The notes under the pieces are model-generated. The model did not search any database and was not told the DNA's origin. It saw nothing but the letters and a program-made list of their open reading frames with translations. This document shows positions 28,688 through 37,412 of a stretch of DNA of 64,000 nucleotides, piece by piece. How positions within the stretch are numbered: the stretch's first letter is position 1; the number at the start of each line of letters is the position of its first letter. This stretch comes from CAVTJL01 sp963752325 (lineage in GTDB: Bacteria > Pseudomonadota > Alphaproteobacteria > Geminicoccales > Geminicoccaceae), in contig CAVVXU010000010.1 in assembly GCA_963752325.1 (NCBI GenBank), positions 372,001-436,000 of the forward strand, in the 5' to 3' direction. Made by a program: the position numbers and the translations under genes.

Positions 28688-29338
28688 CTACGGCAATTCC
28701 TGCTCGATCTCCCCCTCCGCGTCGAACGTCCCGACCGAGACCTTCCCTTTCCCGAGCAGGTCGCCCGACATGAGCTGCTTGCCCGCTGCCGACACGTCTA
28801 TCGGGTAGGGCGTGTAGTGACCGCTGAGCTTGTAGCCGTCCTCGGTCTTGCCCTTCACGGACAGGCTTTTGAGGTTGACCTTGCCGCTGAAGGTGACCGT
28901 CTCGCCCGACTGGAGACCATCCGTCGAGCCGGTGAACTTTCCTTTCGAGCTCATATCGAAGTCGCCGTAGCGGTAGCCCGCTCCATCAGGCAGGTCCACG
29001 AACTGCGTGATGCGCCACGGGCCCGTCTCGACGGCGACGCCCTGCTTCGCCACCTTCTTGGCAGCCTTGTCGGCCTGCCTCGCCTCCCGATCTGCCTGCT
29101 TGGCTTCCTTGGCCGCGGCCTTCTCCGCATTCCTCTCGGCTTTGGCCGAGGCCTTGTCGGCTTTGGCCGAGGCCTTGTCGGCCGTGGCCTGCTGGCCGCT
29201 GCCTTTGCTGGCCGCGCTTGAGGCGCTCGACGAGTGCCCCTTACCGCCGTGGCCCCCGTGGCCGTGCCCGTGCCCGCCGGCGAGCGCCGGGCCCGCGCCC
29301 AGAACGATGGCCAGAGCGGCTGCTGTCGTTATTTTCAT
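28688..29338 (-). CDS. Secreted protein with His/Gly segment and Ala/Lys heptad-like repeats
   Basis: 216 residues, no family recognised. ATG 29338 has GGGAG 7 nt upstream. A Sec signal (MKITTAAALAIVLGAGPALA) is followed by a histidine/glycine run (GGHGHGHGGHGG), a Ser-rich link, and about 50 residues of Ala/Lys repeats (DKASAKADKASAKAERN, then AKEAKQADREARQADKAAKK). The C-terminal 100 residues form a beta-rich domain (WRITQFVDLPDGAGYRYGDF). The His run could bind metal and the Ala/Lys region resembles histone-like or envelope-spanning helices; both are guesses. Confidence 0.72.
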   Translation of the reverse strand: MKITTAAALAIVLGAGPALAGGHGHGHGGHGGKGHSSSASSAASKGSGQQATADKASAKADKASAKAERNAEKAAAKEAKQADREARQADKAAKKVAKQGVAVETGPWRITQFVDLPDGAGYRYGDFDMSSKGKFTGSTDGLQSGETVTFSGKVNLKSLSVKGKTEDGYKLSGHYTPYPIDVSAAGKQLMSGDLLGKGKVSVGTFDAEGEIEQELP

Positions 29339-30234
29339 GCGTTTTCTCCCAAAGCATCGGCCTAACAGGCTCGACGGCAGTTGGGGAGACATGGATCACG
29401 CAACGGCCCGATGCCCCAGCATGGCACCCGCCGCCCGTAGGGCAGCCTCGCGGTCAGCCCGTTGTCCTTGGCGAAAGGAAGAGGCGTGCCTGATCTGGAC
29501 GCGCCCCATGGCCGAGTGCCTATCGGCCGGAGAGGGCTGTCGACGATGCCCGGCCGCTCTTCCGTTCCGGCTCCGGCGGCTGCGCGGGTTGCGTCGGATA
29601 GACGAGCGCCGGGCCCGCCCGAGCGATGATCCATGGCGCGTCAACCTCGTCGAACGCCTGCCCGGGCGCGTGCTTTCACAGGCGGTGCTCATGTCGACGC
29701 CGCACCCGTGACCAGCCGCTCGACGTCCCCAGACGGTCGGACCGCAGCTACCCGAACGCTTTGACCCGCGCTCGGCGATCTCCCTCTTCAGCATGCGGGC
29801 CTCAGCGCCGGGCTGGCGCCGGGCTCGGGCGGGCGTCACAGCGATGGCCTCGACCGCTGCTTCCCGCCCAGTCGCGATCAGGTCCGCAACCTCTTCGGGA
29901 GCGTTTTCATGCCGATCGGCGCTGCAGCTGATCCCGATGAGCGCCTCCTCCAGGGCCAGGGGGAGCTCATGGATGCCGTGCGGGGAAATACGAATTGCGG
30001 TGCCAGGGCACGAATTTGGCCCCCGGCCTACGGCGCCCGATCCTTCAGCGACGAAGCGCTCGGTCCCGCCTTCGAGGGGGCCGAGACATATCAGCCAATG
30101 CTCGCCACGTCGGCTCTCGCACGCGACGCCCTCTAGTCCCTCCTCGTCGCGTCAGGGCATGGCCGAAGGAGTGCACACCCGCGACGCCATGAGGGGCAAA
30201 GCCCCCTCGGGCCGCAACTGTTGCCGAAGGGCGA
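29339..30234. other. Long stretch without recognised gene
   Basis: About 900 bp with no confident gene. The best candidate is a minus-strand open frame from about 30155 to 29750, coding-like in part (GEHWLICLGPLEGGTERFVA, then LEEALIGISCSADRHENAPE), but it has no start codon and continues into low-complexity arginine-rich sequence. No transposase, RNA gene or array is visible. It may be a decayed gene. Confidence 0.45.
30191..30208 (-). terminator. Possible terminator hairpin after the 2OG oxygenase gene
   Basis: GAGGGGC-AAA-GCCCCCTC, a 7-bp GC stem with one bulged base, 27 bp beyond the stop of the minus-strand oxygenase gene. No clear T tract, so termination is tentative. Confidence 0.4.
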
Positions 30235-31299
30235 TCAGCGCATCTCGATGCCGCTGCGGCCGGCCCTTTTTTCCCTCTCGATCATCCGCTGCTCATGCTC
30301 GGCGCCCTTCTCGTCATAGAAGAAGGTGAAGATGGCGAAGCGGCGGCCGGCGGTCACGGGCAGCGCCTCGTGCAGCATCGAGCATGAGAAGACGACAGCG
30401 CCGCCTGCCGGCGGCTCGTAGCGCTCGCGGCCGAACTCGGGAAACAGCAGCTGGCCGCCCTCGTAGGCGCCGGTGTTGAGGTTGAGCGACATCGCGAAGC
30501 TGCGGTGGGCGGTGTAGGGCGTGGCGTTGTCGCGGTGGCGGCGGAAATAGCCGCCGGCGGCCGCGTCGTAGCAGCCGATCCGCAGCGCCTCGAAGCGGGT
30601 CACGTCGAACGCAAAAGCCTTGCGGATCTCGGGGATGAGGCGGCGCCCGATGCGCGTCTTGAGGATCTCGAAGAGCTGCTTGTCCTGGACCACCACGTCG
30701 GCCCGGCGCTTGACCTTGCGGGCACCCAGATCCTGGCTCTGTTGGGAGGTGGAGACGCTGTCCGCCACCTTCTCGCCAGCCTGCCAGTAGGCGATGATGC
30801 GCTCGCAGAGCGCCGGCTCGAAGACCTCCGGCACGATCAGGGCAGGGGCCCCGGTGCGCCGGACGACCGGCTCGGTCAGCGCGTGGATCTTTTGGGCCGC
30901 CGCCAGCGCCTCTGCAAAGGCGTCGCCGGGCGCTATGAGCGCGATGCGCCAGCTCGGATCGAGCACGAGCATGCCGTCCCGGGCGAGTCCCAGCGCCGGC
31001 GCCACCCGGCTCGCAGGGTCGAGAAGCCGCCCGATCCCCGCCGCCTCCTCGCCGTCGGCCGCCCCTGCCACGACGTGAAGGAGACGGGCCTCCACGGCCT
31101 CGAACGCCTCGACGAGCGCGGCGAGACCGGCCATCCGCTCGGGCGCCGGCTCGCCTTGCGTGATCCACAACACCCGCGTCCGGCCGGCCAAGTCCTGATG
31201 CTGGAGATCGACGGGCGCGCCGTCCGGGCCAGGAAGCGCAAGCTTGACCATCGGCTCGCCCGGCCCGAGCGGCGGCAGCTTTGGGGTCGTGGGCGCCAT
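30235..31299 (-). CDS. 2-oxoglutarate/Fe(II) oxygenase with N-terminal redoxin-like domain
   Basis: 354 residues. ATG 31299 has AAGGGAG upstream. Residues 10-150 resemble a peroxiredoxin/thioredoxin fold (GEPMVKLALPGPDGAPVDL) but contain no cysteine, so that part cannot be a redox enzyme. Residues 190-335 form a prolyl-4-hydroxylase-type oxygenase: iron ligands H255 and D257 in FRRHRDNATPY and H310 in CSMLHEALPV, with R319/R320 for 2-oxoglutarate. The substrate is unknown; protein or small-molecule hydroxylation are both possible. Divergent from djlA. Confidence 0.86.
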   Translation of the reverse strand: MAPTTPKLPPLGPGEPMVKLALPGPDGAPVDLQHQDLAGRTRVLWITQGEPAPERMAGLAALVEAFEAVEARLLHVVAGAADGEEAAGIGRLLDPASRVAPALGLARDGMLVLDPSWRIALIAPGDAFAEALAAAQKIHALTEPVVRRTGAPALIVPEVFEPALCERIIAYWQAGEKVADSVSTSQQSQDLGARKVKRRADVVVQDKQLFEILKTRIGRRLIPEIRKAFAFDVTRFEALRIGCYDAAAGGYFRRHRDNATPYTAHRSFAMSLNLNTGAYEGGQLLFPEFGRERYEPPAGGAVVFSCSMLHEALPVTAGRRFAIFTFFYDEKGAEHEQRMIEREKRAGRSGIEMR

Positions 31300-31478
31300 G
31301 ATCTCCCTTTCGCTCACCACGCTCGGTCGCATCGTGCCGCAGACGGCAGCCAGGGTCCAGGCCGCCCCCTGCCGCAGCCCCCGTCTCGAGCTGGACGGCC
31401 TTGCCTCGTGTCGGCCGCTGGACGATGGCGGCACCACTCTTTAGCGTGAAGGTCGTCAATCCTGGCGGCGCGATGATC

Positions 31479-32270
31479 ATGAGCATCTGGGGCAAGCTTC
31501 TCGGCGCGGCCACGGGCCTGGCGCTCGGCGGTCCGATCGGCGCGCTGCTTGGCGGCGTCGCCGGCCACGTCTACGACCATTGGCAGGGCGAGCGCCGGGA
31601 CGGGCCTGAACGGCTGCCGCCGGGGCCGGATCCGATCTTCGCGGATCCGCTCGAGACGCGGCGGGTCGCCTTTGCCACCGGTGTCATCGTGCTGGCGGCC
31701 AAGCTCGCCAAGGCCGACGGCGTCGTCACCCGCGACGAGGTCCGCGCCTTCAAGCGCACCTTCGCTGTGTCCGATGCCGATGTGGGCTCGGTGGCGCGGC
31801 TCTTCGACGAGGCCAAGCGCGATGCCGCCGGCTTCGAGCCCTTCGCCCGCCAGCTGGCCGGGCTTTTCGCCCACGACCCGGTGATCCTGGAAGAGCTGCT
31901 GGAGGCGCTCTTCGCGGTCGCTGCCGCCGATGGCCAGATCAACCCTGCCGAGCTGCGCTTCCTCCAGACCGTGGCCCACATCTTCGCGCTCGACGGGCTC
32001 ACCTTCGATGCCGTGCGTGCGCGCTTCGAGGCGTATCGGGGGCCGACGCCCTCGGCGGCTCCCGCCGACCCCTACGCGGTGCTCGGGCTGCGCCGCGACG
32101 CGGCCGACGAGGAGATCCGGGCGACCTACCGGCGCCTCGTGCGTGAGCTTCACCCCGACCGGCTGATCGCCAAAGGGGTGCCGGAGGAATTCGTGCGGGA
32201 GGCCAACGCCAAGCTCGCGGCGATCAACGCCGCACACGACACCATCGAGAAGGAGCGGGCCCGGCGCTGA
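31479..32270 (+). CDS. djlA: DnaJ-like co-chaperone DjlA
   Basis: 263-residue membrane-anchored J protein. It starts MSIWGKLLGAATGLALGGPI, a glycine-rich membrane segment typical of DjlA (ATG 31473 is an alternative). A TerB domain follows (ATGVIVLAAKLAKADGVVTR to the second helical half), then a C-terminal J domain (DPYAVLGLRRDAADEEIRAT) with the HPD triad in RELHPDRL needed to stimulate DnaK ATPase. Length and order are standard. Confidence 0.92.
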   Translation: MSIWGKLLGAATGLALGGPIGALLGGVAGHVYDHWQGERRDGPERLPPGPDPIFADPLETRRVAFATGVIVLAAKLAKADGVVTRDEVRAFKRTFAVSDADVGSVARLFDEAKRDAAGFEPFARQLAGLFAHDPVILEELLEALFAVAAADGQINPAELRFLQTVAHIFALDGLTFDAVRARFEAYRGPTPSAAPADPYAVLGLRRDAADEEIRATYRRLVRELHPDRLIAKGVPEEFVREANAKLAAINAAHDTIEKERARR

Positions 32271-32446
32271 GCCACGTCCTTCAGTGGCCCGATCGCCTCA
32301 GTCGCCTGCGGCCCGGGATGCCGCCGAGCGAAAGCGGCCCGCCGAGATTGGCGGCGGGGCGCGTTGCGCCCTATGCTCGCTGCGGTGGTGGTCGGAATGC
32401 CGATCGCTGATATCGGCATGCGCCGGACCAACGCCGGATCGAGACG

Positions 32447-33691
32447 ATGCTGCGGAGCGAGCAAGCGGCCACTGCCGGCCACGCACGGACACTGGCCCGC
32501 CGGTCGATCGTGACCTTGAGCGCCGCGGCCTTCTGCTCCGCGGCGACGGCACGGATCGGCGACCCGCTGGTGCCGCAGGTCGCAAGCGAGTTCGCGCGGT
32601 CCGCGGGCGATGCCGGCCTCATGGTGACGGCCTTCGCCTTCGCCTACGGGCTGTGCCAGCTGGTCTATGGCCCGCTCGGCGACCGGTTCGGAAAGTTCCG
32701 CCTCATCACCATCATGACCGTGCTGTCGGCTGCCACCGTCGGGGCCTGTGCCAGCAGCGGGTCGCTCGCGGCCCTCGCGCTCTGGCGGCTGGTGGGCGGC
32801 GCCACGGCGGCGGCCCTGATCCCCCTCTCGATGGCCTTCATCGGCGACCATGTGGCCTTCGAGGACCGGCAGTGGGTCCTGGCACGCTTCCTCTCCGGCC
32901 AGATCCTGGGCGTGATCGCCGGCCAGGTCTTCGGCGGCATCGCCGGCGACCTCGTGGGCTGGCGCATGGTCTTCGTCGTTCTGGCGGTGATCTATCTCCT
33001 GGTCGGCCTCCTGCTCCTGCTGGAGCTCAGGGGGCCCAGGCTGCCGCCGCCGGTGCTGCGGGCGAGCCTCGGGCCGACGGCGCTTCTGGCCGGCTATCTG
33101 GGGTTGCTGCAGCGGCCATGGCCGCGGACCGTGATCGTCGTGGTGTTCATCGAGGGCTGCCTCTTCTACGGCGCGCTCGCCTATGTGGGCGCCTTCCTGC
33201 GCTTCGACTACGGGCTCGACTACACGATCGTGGGCCTGTCGCTGGGCGGCTTCGGCCTTGGCGGCCTGCTCTACGCGCTCATCGCGCGGCGCCTCGTGCG
33301 CCGCCTGGGCGATCACGGCCTCGCCCGCGGCGGCGGCTGGCTCATCGGTCTCGGGCTCGTCGCCCTGCCGCTGGCGCCGACGCCGCTCCTCGCCCCGCTG
33401 CTGATCGGCATGCTCGGGCTCGGCTTCTACATGCTGCACAACACCCTGCAGACCCATGCGACGCAGATGGCCCCGGAAGCGCGCGGCCTTGCCGTGTCGG
33501 GCTTCGCCATGGCGCTGTTCATCGGCCAGGCGTTGGGCGTGTGGCTCGGCGGCAAGGTGGTCGACAATCTGAGCTTTCCCGCCCTGTTCCTCACGGCGGG
33601 TCCGGCAACGCTCGCGCTGGCCCTCGTCTTCTCGGCGCGGCTCAGGCGGCAGGCGCGCGCTGCCGCGGCCCAGGCCGCCGGTCAGGTATAG
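32447..33691 (+). CDS. MFS transporter (Bcr/CflA- or arabinose-efflux-like)
   Basis: 414 residues with about twelve hydrophobic segments. The first cytoplasmic loop carries the MFS signature variant YGPLGDRFGKFRLI between helices 2 and 3. Helix 4-5 region VGGATAAALIPLSMAFIGD and helix 8-10 segments are also typical. The direction of transport and substrate cannot be told from sequence; efflux is likely by family. Convergent with the oppC-like gene, overlapping it by 10 bp at the 3' ends. Confidence 0.87.
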   Translation: MLRSEQAATAGHARTLARRSIVTLSAAAFCSAATARIGDPLVPQVASEFARSAGDAGLMVTAFAFAYGLCQLVYGPLGDRFGKFRLITIMTVLSAATVGACASSGSLAALALWRLVGGATAAALIPLSMAFIGDHVAFEDRQWVLARFLSGQILGVIAGQVFGGIAGDLVGWRMVFVVLAVIYLLVGLLLLLELRGPRLPPPVLRASLGPTALLAGYLGLLQRPWPRTVIVVVFIEGCLFYGALAYVGAFLRFDYGLDYTIVGLSLGGFGLGGLLYALIARRLVRRLGDHGLARGGGWLIGLGLVALPLAPTPLLAPLLIGMLGLGFYMLHNTLQTHATQMAPEARGLAVSGFAMALFIGQALGVWLGGKVVDNLSFPALFLTAGPATLALALVFSARLRRQARAAAAQAAGQV

Positions 33692-34851
33692 GGGTCGGCA
33701 GCGTCCCTGAGGCCATCGCCCAGGAAGTTGAAGGCGAGCACGACGATCACCACCGGCACGACGGGCAGGATCAGCCAGGGATAGAGCGCTATCACGTTGA
33801 CGTTCTGCGCCTCGTTCAAGAGCACGCCCCACGACGTCATCGGCGGCCGGACCCCGAGGCCGAGAAAGGAGAGCGCCGTCTCGCCCAGGATCATGCTCGG
33901 GATCGAGAGCGTGGCCGAGGCGATCAGGTGGCTCATGAAGGAGGGGATGAGGTGCCGGCCGATGATGCGCGCGGGCTTGGCACCCATCAGCCGCGCCGCC
34001 TGAGCGAACTCCTCCTCGCGCAAGGCCAGAATCTTCGAGCGGACGGCACGGGCGAGGCCCGTCCAGTCGATCAGTCCCAAGATGAAGGTGATGCCGAAAT
34101 AGACCCAGAGGGGATCCCAGCTCACCGGCATCGCGGCCGAGAGGGACATCCACAAGGGTATCGTCGGAAAGCTTCTGATGATCTCGATGAGGCGCTGGAT
34201 CACCGTGTCGAGCCAGCCACCATAGTAGCCGGACATGCCCCCCAGCACGATGCCGAGGACGAAGCTCACCGAGATGCCGATCAGGCCGACGGTGAGCGAG
34301 ATGCGGGCGCCATAGAGGATGCGGGAGAAGAGATCGCGGCCCAGCCGGTCGGTGCCGAGCAGGAAGAGCTCGCCGCCCTCGGCCGGGCAGACGAGGTGCA
34401 GGTCACCCGCCCAGGCGTTCCAGAATCGGTAGGGATCGCCATGGCAGAAGAAGCGCAGCGGCTCGACCTTGCTCTCGTCGGGCGCGTACTCCCGCCGGAG
34501 CGTGTCCATGTTGAGCGTGAACTTGTAGCCGTAGACGAAGGGACCGACGAAGCGGCCCTGGTCGAAGAGGTGGAGCATCTGCGGCGGCGCATAGATCGCC
34601 CGCGGGTTGCGGGTATCCTTCTGGTAGGGCGCCAGAACCTCGACGATGACGATCGCGACGTAGAAGAGAACGAGGATCCAGAGCGAGACCAGGGCGAGCT
34701 TGTGGCGCGTGAAGCGCCACCACATCAGCCGCCATTGCGACGCCGTGTAGAAGCGCTCCTGCTCCGGCGTCAGCGCCTTCTCGGCCTCGTAGGGATCGAA
34801 CGGAGCGCGATCGACCCAATGCTTGCCGGACGGCAATCGAACGTCGGTCAC
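33682..34851 (-). CDS. Peptide/nickel-type ABC permease (OppC/DppC family)
   Basis: 389-residue permease. GTG 34851 is used; it lies 7 nt after the oppB-like stop with GAGG upstream. First helix at LALVSLWILVLFYVAIVIVE; an unusually long periplasmic loop (about residues 75-165) follows, as in the YejE/OppC subgroup. The inner-membrane domain starts near GTDRLGRDLFSRILYGARIS and the EAA loop reads EEEFAQAARLMGAKPARIIG. Neither the binding protein nor the two ATPases are next to it. Confidence 0.9.
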   Translation of the reverse strand: MTDVRLPSGKHWVDRAPFDPYEAEKALTPEQERFYTASQWRLMWWRFTRHKLALVSLWILVLFYVAIVIVEVLAPYQKDTRNPRAIYAPPQMLHLFDQGRFVGPFVYGYKFTLNMDTLRREYAPDESKVEPLRFFCHGDPYRFWNAWAGDLHLVCPAEGGELFLLGTDRLGRDLFSRILYGARISLTVGLIGISVSFVLGIVLGGMSGYYGGWLDTVIQRLIEIIRSFPTIPLWMSLSAAMPVSWDPLWVYFGITFILGLIDWTGLARAVRSKILALREEEFAQAARLMGAKPARIIGRHLIPSFMSHLIASATLSIPSMILGETALSFLGLGVRPPMTSWGVLLNEAQNVNVIALYPWLILPVVPVVIVVLAFNFLGDGLRDAADPYT

Positions 34852-34858
34852 GCAGCCC

Positions 34859-35857
34859 TCACCGTTCCTGTCCGGCACCGAAGCGGATGCGCGGATCGAG
34901 CAAAGCCAGCAGCAAGTCGGAGACGAGGACACCAAAAACGACGAGGAACGCCTCGAGCATCAGGAACGAGCCCGCGAGGTACATGTCCTGCACCTGAAGC
35001 GCACGGACCAGCACCGGCCCCGTGGTCGGCAGCGACAGCACCACCGAGACGAGCGCTGCACCGCTGATGAACTCGGGCAGCATGTTGCCGATGTCGGCGA
35101 TGAACGGGTTGATGGCCATCCGCAGCGGGTACTTGATCAGGGCACGGGCTCGCGGCAGGCCCTTCGCCTTGGCGGTCACGACATAGGGTTTTTGAAGCTC
35201 GTCCAAAAGGTTGGCGCGAAGCCGGCGGATCATGCCTGCCGTTCCGGACGTGCCGATGATCAAGACCGGAATCCACATATGCCCCAGGACCGAGCCCAGC
35301 TTGGCCATGCTCATCGGCTGGTCGACGAAGTGCGGGTCCATGAGCCCGCCGATCGAGGTCCCGAACCACACATTGGCGAAATAGAGGAGCACGAGGGCGA
35401 GCAGGAAATTGGGCGTGGCGAGGCCGAGGAAGCCCAGGAAGGTGAGGGTGTGATCGGCCCAGCTGTATTTGTGCGTCGCGCTGTACATCCCGATCGGGAA
35501 CGCGATCGCCCAGGTGAGGAGGATCGTCGAGAAGGACAGGATGAAGGTGAGGAGCACGCGATCCCCGATGACCTCCGTCACCGGGCGGTCATACTCGAAC
35601 GACCAGCCGAGATTGCCGTGCAGCAGCCCCCAGGCCCAATGGAGATATTGCTGCCAGAGGGGCTGATCGAGCCCGTAGAGCTCGCGCAGATAGGCGATCT
35701 TGTCCTGGGCGACCGCGCTGCCCTCGGCCTGCATCTCGGTCAGCATGTTGGTGAGGAAATCGCCCGGCGGCAGCTGGATGATGATGAAGGTGAGGATGCT
35801 GATCGCGATCAGCGTCGGCACCATCACCATGATTCGATGAACGATGTAGCGCAGCAC
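34859..35857 (-). CDS. Peptide/nickel-type ABC permease (OppB/DppB family)
   Basis: 332-residue permease, first of a two-gene unit. GTG 35857 begins VLRYIVHRIMVMVPTLIAIS, the standard OppB N-terminal helix; the frame is open upstream to 35932 but that part is not family-like. The typical signature GDRVLLTFILSFSTILLTWA and the EAA loop YVVTAKAKGLPRARALIKY are present. Likely cotranscribed with the OppC-like gene. Confidence 0.91.
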   Translation of the reverse strand: MLRYIVHRIMVMVPTLIAISILTFIIIQLPPGDFLTNMLTEMQAEGSAVAQDKIAYLRELYGLDQPLWQQYLHWAWGLLHGNLGWSFEYDRPVTEVIGDRVLLTFILSFSTILLTWAIAFPIGMYSATHKYSWADHTLTFLGFLGLATPNFLLALVLLYFANVWFGTSIGGLMDPHFVDQPMSMAKLGSVLGHMWIPVLIIGTSGTAGMIRRLRANLLDELQKPYVVTAKAKGLPRARALIKYPLRMAINPFIADIGNMLPEFISGAALVSVVLSLPTTGPVLVRALQVQDMYLAGSFLMLEAFLVVFGVLVSDLLLALLDPRIRFGAGQER

Positions 35858-36029
35858 AGCATGCCCCCGAGCCCTGGGCGAGCATCTTAGCGGGCCTTGC
35901 GCAGGAGGTAACCCAGGACGTGTGGTAGCCAACCGCCGGCATGCGCTGCTCCCCGTTGCCGCAAGGGGCAGGGAACGCCGCGACGGCCTCCGGCCTCATG
36001 CAGCACCAGCCCGGCCACCAGGCGGGCGC

Positions 36030-36131
36030 GTGGGCAAGGCCGAGTATATCGCCGAGGCCTTTCTCCATCTGATGCGCGAGGGTCGCAGCACGGGGCAGGT
36101 CGTCACCGTCGACGGGGGCGCCACGCTCGTC
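36030..36131 (+). pseudogene. Remnant of a short-chain dehydrogenase (C-terminal end only)
   Basis: The frame reads VGKAEYIAEAFLHLMREG followed by RSTGQVVTVDGGATLV, which is the characteristic last 35 residues of SDR oxidoreductases (G-x-V-x-x-V-D-G-G near the end). Nothing upstream matches the Rossmann or YxxxK parts. It lies in the 321-bp gap upstream of the oppB-like gene and looks like debris of a deletion or insertion event. Confidence 0.6.
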
Positions 36132-36178
36132 TGCAGGCGCCGGCTGACGGCGGCGGGCCCGGGTGGTAGAGGCCAGGG

Positions 36179-37276
36179 ATGCCGCCGGAAGCCTCCACGC
36201 CACCCGATGTCTGGCTCCTGCTCGCCGACAAGCTCGGCGACAATGCCCAGGCGCGCCTGCTGATCGACGCCACGGGGCTGCCGTATACGCTCAAGACGGT
36301 GCTGCCGCGCCCCGAATGGGTGCTGGGCAAGCCCGGCTTCCGCCCGACGCTCGACCATCTCGACGCCGAGCGCTCGGACCGCCTCGAGCCACCCTGGCCG
36401 GACGTGATCGTCACCGTCGGCCGACGCCCCACCATGGCGGCGCTGTGGGTCAAGGAGCAGTCGGGCGGCCGGACGCGGCTCGTCGTCGTCGGACGGCCCC
36501 GCAGACGGCTCGGGGACTACGAGCTCGTGGTGGCGCCGCCGCAGTACCAAGTGCCGGCCGCCCCCAATGTCGTCCATCTCGACCTACCGCTGATGCGGGC
36601 CAATCCCACCGCGGTGGAGGCCGCCGCCGGGCGCTGGCGCGAGCGCCTCGATCGCCTGCCGCGACCGCTCACCGCCGTCCTGATCGGCGGCGAGACCCAG
36701 CCCTATCGCTTCGACCGCGAGGTCGCCCTGGAGCTTCTGCGCGAGCTTGCGGCGCTCCGCGAGCGCGACGGCGGCTCGATCTACCTGACGACGAGCCGGC
36801 GAACCTCGGCCGAGGTGGTCGAGGCGCTGGCGGCCGGCCTGCCCGGCGAGGCGACGCTCCACCGCTGGCGGCCCGACGACCCCGACAATCCCTACCTGGC
36901 GCTGCTCGGGCTCGCCGACCGCTTCGTCGTCAGCGGCGACAGCGTCTCGATGATGGTCGAGGTGGCGCGCCTCGGCCGCCCGCTCTCCATCTTCCCCCTC
37001 CCCGTCCGTAGCGATGCCCGAACGCTCGTGCACCAGACGATTGGCCGCACGCTGCGCGGCGACGGCCCGCTGGGCGCCATCGGAAAAGCCGCTCGCCTGC
37101 TCGGCATGGCGACCTATGGCCGGGATCTGACGCGGCTGCACGAGCGCCTGGTCGAGCGGGGGCTGGCGGTGCGCCTCGGCGCGCCGTTCGAGGCCCCGAC
37201 GGCGGAGGCGGGCGACGATCTCGCAGGCGCGGCCGCCCGGGTCCGCGCCCTGGCGCTCCAGAACGTCACGGCCTGA
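36179..37276 (+). CDS. ELM1/GtrOC1 family protein (mitochondrial fission ELM1-like)
   Basis: 365 residues of the DUF1022 family, a GT-B-like fold whose plant member ELM1 acts in mitochondrial fission and whose bacterial members are linked to surface glycans. The start has AGAGG and AGGG upstream. Marks: DVWLLLADKLGDNAQARLL, PDVIVTVGRRPTMAALWVK, PLTAVLIGGETQPYRFD and FVVSGDSVSMMVEVARLGRP. Its place directly before the polysaccharide locus supports a role in glycan assembly, but no activity is proved for bacterial members. Confidence 0.82.
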   Translation: MPPEASTPPDVWLLLADKLGDNAQARLLIDATGLPYTLKTVLPRPEWVLGKPGFRPTLDHLDAERSDRLEPPWPDVIVTVGRRPTMAALWVKEQSGGRTRLVVVGRPRRRLGDYELVVAPPQYQVPAAPNVVHLDLPLMRANPTAVEAAAGRWRERLDRLPRPLTAVLIGGETQPYRFDREVALELLRELAALRERDGGSIYLTTSRRTSAEVVEALAAGLPGEATLHRWRPDDPDNPYLALLGLADRFVVSGDSVSMMVEVARLGRPLSIFPLPVRSDARTLVHQTIGRTLRGDGPLGAIGKAARLLGMATYGRDLTRLHERLVERGLAVRLGAPFEAPTAEAGDDLAGAAARVRALALQNVTA

Positions 37277-37412
37277 AGGGCGCCCGAAGAGCGCCGCGAA
37301 GAGGCATTGATTTTCTCCCTCTGCGCGATTATCAATCTAAAACTATCGTAAAGGTTGATATAACGCCAAAGACGCCGTGGCGGCTCGGGCGGACTCAGCG
37401 GGCGGAGACAGG

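Noticed and set aside
28298..29221. Plus-strand frame of about 300 residues opposite the secreted repeat protein
   Set aside because: It is the antisense shadow of a gene with a clear signal peptide and ribosome site on the minus strand.
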